Positions 56,084 through 64,000 of a stretch of 64,000 bases of DNA are shown piece by piece. The position numbers and the translations under genes were made by a program. Position 1 is the stretch's first letter, and each line of letters begins with the position of its first letter. Source of the DNA: Neurospora tetraspora (taxonomy: Eukaryota; Ascomycota; Sordariomycetes; Sordariales; Sordariaceae); NCBI RefSeq assembly GCF_033439725.1, contig NW_026944386.1, forward strand, positions 2,728,001 through 2,792,000, in the 5' to 3' direction. The notes beneath the pieces are model-generated. The model worked only from the letters and a program-made list of their open reading frames with translations. It did not search any database and was not told the origin of the DNA.

Positions 56084-57923
56084 CTAAACAGCAAACCCAC
56101 CACTATTAACCTGCCTAGTCTCACTCGCCGCCACAAACGTTCCATTCCCAAACCTCATCACCGCCTGCACCGCACTCAGCCCCGGCGCCTGCCAAGTAAC
56201 ATTATGTCCCCGTCCCTTCAAATCCTCGTACACATCCTGTCCATACCCTTGCTCAACCAGCAACACATCGGGCATCAACTGATCATGCAACCGCGGCGCC
56301 GCCACCGCCGCCCGCATCACGCTTCCCTCACCACCCACCCCTTTTGTCCCCAAAAGGGAAGTAGTGTTAGGATGCACAGCAAGTCCCTCAAGCACATTAA
56401 ACGCCACCTGCGTGGTACTCGAAATAATCCTGCTCCCGCCCGCCGCGCCCGTGGCGAACCACAAGCTGCCGTTGCTAACATGCTCGACCATTAGGGGACA
56501 GATACTCGACAGCGGCCTTTTTCCGGCGCGGATGAAGTTCGAGGGGGAGGGCACGAAACCGAAGGAGTTATTCTTGTTGGGCTGGGAGAAATCGTCCATC
56601 TCGTCGTTCAAGATGATGCCTGTGTCAGGCGTCATCAGACGGGAACCGAAGAGGAGGTTGATAGTGGTGGTAGAGGAGAGGGTCAGGCCAGAGCGGTCGG
56701 CGGTGACGATGTGTGAAGTGCCGTGGGCTTCGACGGCGTAGTTCTTTGCTGGGTCGTATTCTGATAAGGGTAAAGTGGAGTTGGGGAGGATTTTGGAAGA
56801 AATAAATTTGGCGGTTTGGGGGGAGAGCATGGCTTCCTGAAAGGAGGTGATGTTGGTTATGAAGGATGGGTCGCCGAGGGATTGGCGGGCGCCGTAGGCG
56901 AATTTCATGGCTTCGACGAAGCGGTGGTTGGTAAGGAAGGTGTCGGCCGCGAGGGAGGGGGAGGGAAATTGTTCCATGGTTTTGAGGATGGAGAGGGTTA
57001 CGGCTCCCGAAGAAGGTGCGTCGGTGGAGAAGATGCGGAAGGAGTCCCGGTACGTGATGTTAAGCGCCGGCTGGATGGATACGCGGTAGTTGGCTAGGTC
57101 TGAGTGGGTGAGGATGCCGCCGAGAGGTTGCAGGAGGGCGATCATGGAGTCGGCGATCGGGCCGGTGTAGAAGGCGTCGGCGCCGAAGAGGGCGATTTTC
57201 AACAGTGTTTTGGCGAACCGTTTGCGCGTGATGGTGTCGCCCAGCCCGAGCAGGGTGCCGTTGGGAGCAAAGTCCTCGGCCCAGACGGGGTCGCGGGTCA
57301 AAAAATCGTCCGATACTGAGGCTTTGGCCATGTAATTGACCAAGTCCTCCGTCACCTTGAAGCCGTCCCGGGCGATCTTGACCGAGGGCATGACGAGGTC
57401 GTGCCACGGCAGCCGGCCGTACTTGCTGTGCACGTACTCGAGGCCGCGCAGCTCGCTGGGGATGGCGACGGAGCGGGCGCCGAGCACGCTGGCGTTGGGG
57501 TCGTCGTTGTACATGTCCTCGGTGGCGGCTGCGGGCGCGGTCTCGCGGTAGTCCACCGTCTCGTAGTTCCCGTCCGGGTCGCGCACCAGCATGAAGCCGC
57601 CGCCGCCGATGCCAGAGTGGTACATGCCGATGGTGCCGACGCAGAGGGTGGTGGCTACCATGGCGTCGGCGGCGGAACCACCCTTGCGGAGAGTGTCGGT
57701 GCCTATCTCGGAGCATATGGCGCTCTCACTGGCGACGGCTCCCCGGTGACCTTCGGAAGAGGTGTTTTGGATCACCCTTTGGTACTTGAACTCCAGGGGA
57801 GCGCCGGTGACCACGGAGCCGAGCTGGCCCAGCACGGCGAGGCCGCATAGTAGTGGCGATAGATGAGCTGTTCTATCGTGTCAGTGACTTGAGACATGAA
57901 TGTGTGGAAGTGAACTTACGCAT
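56084..57923 (-). CDS. Gamma-glutamyltransferase (secreted/membrane Ntn hydrolase)
   Basis: Two exons: a 4-nt first coding exon 57923-57920 (ATGC) spliced over GTAAGT...ACAG to 57867-56084, giving 595 aa. This split creates a signal peptide, MPHLSPLLCGLAVLGQLGSV, that is otherwise missing. Family marks are GGSAADAMVATTLCVG, GMYHSGIGGGGFMLV, the substrate-binding YRETAPAAA, and HGTSHIV with the expected nucleophile T385 at the start of the small subunit. Later come NDEMDDFS and GKRPLSSICPLMV. The precursor is expected to cut itself before T385 into large and small subunits. It cleaves the gamma-glutamyl bond of glutathione and its conjugates at the cell surface or in the vacuole. Several N-glycosylation sequons agree with secretion. 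Confidence 0.92.
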
Positions 57924-60921
57924 GACTGGCCGCCTTCAATATGTCAGATGAAGCGACGTGATTGAACCCAAGTTGTCGGATCTCCTGAACCGCGCGGTTG
58001 TGAGGGAGGGGGGGTGAGATAAGGAATGCGGTACCTTTTCGGATACCACGTCATTGACGCTTCCCCGCTGAGAAATCAAGATCCATAACAGTGAGCCGGA
58101 TTGGATAATCAACCAAATCTAACCCAAAAGGATTTAAAGTCACCCAGGTGTTAGATCTTATCTCAAGCCGCCTCGAGGTTGGCGAAGAGACACTATCGAG
58201 AGAGTTCCTGGAAGAAGTTGGATCTTGTTGAATCCAACCTCAAGTGAACCATTTCGTCTCGAATAAAAACAACTTGCGGTTGAACATTCCCGATTCGGAC
58301 ATAATGCACCGACTGCAGCAACCTGCAGGTGTTCCATGCAATGTGCGGTTCACATCTTGTGCATGTTGTTTGGCTGTGTGGTCAGAAAACCTCAGACCGA
58401 CAGATGACCGAGCAAGTCTTTCCACCATTCTGGCTCAAGAAATCAGAGACTGAGGTTCATCATGTCTTTGAACCTCTTGATCGGATTCGGAAAGGTGAAG
58501 TAAACTTGGCGTGTCTGGGCATACCCAACCCTAACCCTTTAAAGCTCGTCGTTTTGTTTTCTTCTCACCTCTCTCACCTGGCTGCCGCTTGCCCGTCCGT
58601 GTTTGCCTCTGGGTCCACAAACAACGACAAAACCACCGACGACGCTTCGTATCTACCCGGCAGTTCGGCAACCCAAGCTCGAAATCGAGAAGGCGATTCT
58701 GTGGTTTGTCACCAGGGAATGAATTGCGAGTTTGCCTGGACAACGGCCTTTCCCACAGTCAAAAGCCAAAAATCCAGCATTCCCGGAACCTGCGCTTCCG
58801 TGGGCTCCTGTCGTCCTTCATCAGGGAGACACAAATGCCCTTCGGACTTTTGTCCGCGAACATGAGAAGCCGAGCCTAACCCCCGCGCGGTCGTGGTCTC
58901 CGAGGAAAGAGAAGCATGGCGATGCCTGCAACGGAATCTTGATCCGGTCTGAACTTTTGAAGCTTCACATGGCCGGCCCCTCCGCGGAGGCTTGGGGGGA
59001 GCTGGGTGAGTGGAGGGTCGAAAGGGGACGCGAAATAATTTTGATGCTGAGCCTCGATTGTTCCGTGATGATGGGGATGGTGGAGAACAATGGGGTCCTG
59101 GTCAACCGTTAACGGGTCCGGACGAATCACGGGTGATGCCGACCGGACCGCTAGCTGGATAAGATGAAACAGCCTCCATCTTCTCTGTCTTCGAGACCCG
59201 ACTGCCCCTGGAAGAACTCTTCATCACAACAATCCTTCCCGCTATCAACCCCCCACTATGGCCCGACCGTCAAGGGGCAACCTCGACATCCTCGCTGTCT
59301 TCGTCACATACCATGGAGAATAACCTCTCGAAAGGGTGGCGCAGCCGACTACGAACAAGTGTGAACCAAGGCGGGAGTCGCGGACATTTATGCAAAGAGC
59401 ATCTACACGATGCAAGAGTCGGACGAAACGTGAGGGCGCTGAAAATAGCTGACTGACCATCCGATGGATGGTAGGACGGTGTCACCATGCCATGACCATG
59501 CGTATGCCAACCATTGGCCTGGTTTCTATATAAATGCACGGATACGGAAATGTTCAAAAGACTCACGTCAGCCGCGTCAACAACTTGCCCGCTCGCTCAT
59601 TTAACTTCAGGGTATAATGGATGGTTCGTCCCGTTGTTGTTGCTTCAGGTACGAGGGGGAAGACGAGACAAACGGTGGGAGTCCGAGGTACCCCGCCGTG
59701 CCCGCCCGAGGCCTCTTCTCTTCACCTTCAATCGCCCGATTTCAATTCTCCCTATTGACTGCCACTTTTAGATATCCTGCGCGCTGCAAATTTGCTCCTA
59801 CGGTTGAATCCAAACGGTAGATCTCGCGAACCGAGACTCAGCCCCAAACGCGCCCGCGGCTCTATTACATCAACCAGTCTTTGCTGGCGATCACTTGTTT
59901 CAGGGGCTCTTCACTTACAACATCTAGAACCCGAATCGATCGTCCATCTTACGATCACCAACTAGTTGAGGATCCTGACATTCACCACATCAACGACTAT
60001 CAACTCATGCACAACTCCAGGCTTACCTTGGCTTAGTCCCAAAATCACCCTCGCCTTCCCCAAGGATGAGGAATTCCATGTCATCAATGTATGCTATTTT
60101 TCTTTTAGGAATTTCCAGGCACTTTTCTGTTGCCGTTGGCTCGGCGCTTCCTGGCCCCGAATCTTATTCGGGAGGTCGACATCCTGACCCCATTGGCCGG
60201 CCACCGTTGCTGTGCTTGTCTCAGGAAATCCGTTCCTGCGTCTGCCTCCTGCTGGTACCCCTGTCACGACAAGGGTGCCATCCCCGCCCGTGTTACAGAA
60301 ATCTGTGAACCAAGAACTCCTGGATTTCGCGAACAAGATGAACCCTCGTTCTCGTGGTGCCATTGGGGTACTCACCATCATTACATTTTACGACGATGGA
60401 TACTGACAGCCTTTCAGTTCTCTGGCCGTTCGACAACAGCGGGGAGACTGCTCCGTATGGAAGAGCCCCGGTCAGTTTGTTAAGGGTCCTCCCAGTGGCA
60501 GGGGTTCTTTTCTCTTGGCTGTGGATGCGGGGAGTTTTGTGACTTCGTGAGAGTTTATCCTTTAAAGCCTCCGAGAAGTCTCTTTTTCCCGTCGTCTCAC
60601 CTCCCTCTTGTTCTCTTTTCTCCGTAGCTTCATTCTCTTGAGTGGTCTGTCTCTTTACAAGTCAAGCATCATTCCTTTTGCTTGTCTCCTCGTCTAGCCA
60701 GTCTAGCAGCCTTCACTTGTCTTTCTTCCCACCTTTACGTTCTCTGTTACGAGCAAGTGTCTTTAACCTGCCAGTCTTGCGAAGTCGATCTTCGCTCTTT
60801 GGAAAACAACATCAACTACATTGCCTGGGCGCAATAACCACTCATTACCACCTTCAGACTACGTCTTTGAAAAGGGGGAAAACAAACAACAGAATACGAA
60901 CCGATACATACATCAGTCAAC
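57924..60921. other. 3-kb intergenic region
   Basis: Between the divergent gamma-glutamyltransferase and wall-protein genes. A TATATAAAT at about 59527 and a pyrimidine-rich stretch at 60560-60900 suggest a long leader for the downstream gene. A pair of splice-like signals at about 60365 (GTACTC) and 60418 (branch CTGAC, TTTCAG) joins two short open stretches. They could belong to a small gene or an untranslated spliced leader, but I cannot support a protein. Confidence 0.5.
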
Positions 60922-62778
<1,857 letters not shown>

Positions 62779-63472
62779 GTTTTAGTCAGGAGTTGGGTTT
62801 GTACACTACTGTAGATGAGTGTAAGGTGGTTAGATAGGTGGATGTTAGATGACGAGAGGGATTCATCAAGGGAAAGATAGGGGGTTTGATGTTGAGTTAG
62901 TTGGATATATATACTTCTTATTACACACATTGTACTTGTACGTTTTGTACGTTTTTCGTTTCTTTTTATAAGCTGGATCACAAAAAACTTTTTGAACAAA
63001 AACGAAACCTGAGGGGAGAGAACCATTAGCTGCTGTTAGTCTGTTTGCTTGGGGCTATTATAGACTTTCTTTGTCTTGCCTTTGAATGAAGATATGAATC
63101 ATGCGAACGTCGGCTTCTATATCACAAGGTGTACGAACGGGATGCGTTAAAGTCTGTGACTGTAGAGTGTCAGCTGAATGAGTTATATACCTGCCTAAGT
63201 TCTGCCTCTGAGGCACGAGCGCGACAATCCCAATCACAACAAACTAAACGCCTTATATACGGGAACATGCTGTGTCCGTATCTATCTCTCTTACATCCAA
63301 ACAAGTTGCTATCCAAAAAAGAAAGTTCATAAAGCCGCCCAGGATATACTGTAGTCTTTTGGGCATTTTCCGAAGGTCCAGTTACACCCTTCCTTCCTTT
63401 CCGTGATATATATCCAAAATAAACCCCCCATCATCTCATCCTCATAATCATCAATCCAATCCAGTCCACAGC
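62779..63472. other. Convergent intergenic region
   Basis: Shared 3' flank of the secreted-protein and ABC-transporter genes, AT-rich; no gene seen. Confidence 0.6.
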
Positions 63473-64000
63473 TTACTCAGCAGTCAACTCAGCAATCCTC
63501 CTCTCCAACTCCGGCACCTGCCTCAACAACACATCCAAATCCTCCTTCTCATCCTCCAGCTCCAGCCTCCTCTCCGCATCCAGCTTCGTAAACACGTACT
63601 TCCCCTGCCCATCAAACTGCAAAATATGGGTATGATACTTCCACAAGCTACGGCGATGCGACACCGTCATGAGCGTGATCCCCAACGCCTTGGCATTATC
63701 ATACATGACCTTCTCCGTATCAAGCGTCACGCTGCTCGTGCACTCGTCCAGGATGGCATAGCGGGGCTTATGGTAGAACAGCCTGGCCATAGCGACGCGC
63801 TGCTGGAGGCCACCTGACAAAACGTCGCGCCACTCGGCCTCGGCGTCCCACCGCTCCGGGTAGAGCTCGAGCAGGTGCTCGAGATTGAGAACCTTGAGGA
63901 TAGCGAGCAGGTCAGCGTCAGTGACGCCCTTAGCGCGCATGGTGCGCAGGCCGTCCGGGTAGATGATTTGCTGGCGCAGGGACCCCCGAGAGAGGTAGGG
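63473..64000 (-). CDS. Peroxisomal ABCD-type half ABC transporter, C-terminal part (cut by window edge)
   Basis: The last about 175 residues are visible; the frame is open to the right window edge. The nucleotide-binding domain shows the lead-in YLSRGSLRQQIIYPDG and the ABC signature LSGGLQQRVAMARLF. Walker B with the D-loop is YAILDECTSSVTLD, and the H-loop is MTVSHRRSLWKYH. The form LSGG(L/E)xQR followed by HRRSLWKYH and a C-terminal coiled coil (about the last 40 residues) is typical of the ABCD/ALD family (yeast Pxa1/Pxa2, human ABCD1). That family imports long-chain acyl-CoA into peroxisomes for beta-oxidation. Walker A and the membrane part lie outside the window. Which of the two fungal partners this is cannot be decided here. 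Confidence 0.88.
   Translation of the reverse strand, partial: PYLSRGSLRQQIIYPDGLRTMRAKGVTDADLLAILKVLNLEHLLELYPERWDAEAEWRDVLSGGLQQRVAMARLFYHKPRYAILDECTSSVTLDTEKVMYDNAKALGITLMTVSHRRSLWKYHTHILQFDGQGKYVFTKLDAERRLELEDEKEDLDVLLRQVPELERRIAELTAE

Overview
The window is filamentous-ascomycete nuclear DNA, almost certainly Neurospora crassa or a very close relative. Genes are compact and GC-rich at third positions. They are broken by short introns (about 50-90 bp) with GTAAGT/GTACGT donors and CTAAC-type branch points, and are separated by longer, AT-richer spacers. Two spliced models come out at exactly the lengths I remember for N. crassa proteins: complex I NUO-78 (744 aa) and alcohol dehydrogenase 1 (353 aa). 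No transposon, retroelement, CRISPR array or rRNA gene was found.

Left part (0.4-25.5 kb): a minus-strand gene resembling the N-terminal region of a Pumilio-type protein but with no PUF repeats in view; a long spacer; RNA polymerase III second subunit (single exon); a convergent Rad57-type recombinase paralogue; a signal-peptide/one-TM cysteine-rich surface protein; an eight-exon GH63-like glycosidase with a GC-AG intron and an apparent 3-nt exon; a mitochondrial PP2C phosphatase (Ptc5 type); and, divergent from it, a KPWE-motif protein I assign to PEX39.

Middle (25.5-46.4 kb): a spacer with a weak Pol III-like element; nuo78; a small unknown acidic protein; an Atg37-type membrane acyl-CoA-binding protein; a catalytically complete RNase III head-to-head with mitoribosomal mS33; a PUF-repeat RNA-binding protein; an aldo-keto reductase; and a SelO/Fmp40 pseudokinase with Cys in place of the vertebrate Sec.

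Right part (46.4-64 kb): a taspase-type threonine protease; seven-exon Arp3; adh-1; a secreted gamma-glutamyltransferase; a long spacer; a Ser/Thr-rich repeat-bearing secreted protein; and the 3' end of an ABCD-type peroxisomal ABC transporter, cut by the window edge.

Most genes are unrelated housekeeping functions. Two weak themes recur. One is organelles: peroxisome (PEX39, Atg37, ABCD transporter) and mitochondrion (NUO-78, mS33, PP2C, SelO). The other is very small exons: 3, 4, 15, 16, 20, 23 and 24 nt, plus one possible 21 nt. All exon boundaries were deduced by hand from splice signals and reading phase, and each multi-exon model closes in frame.
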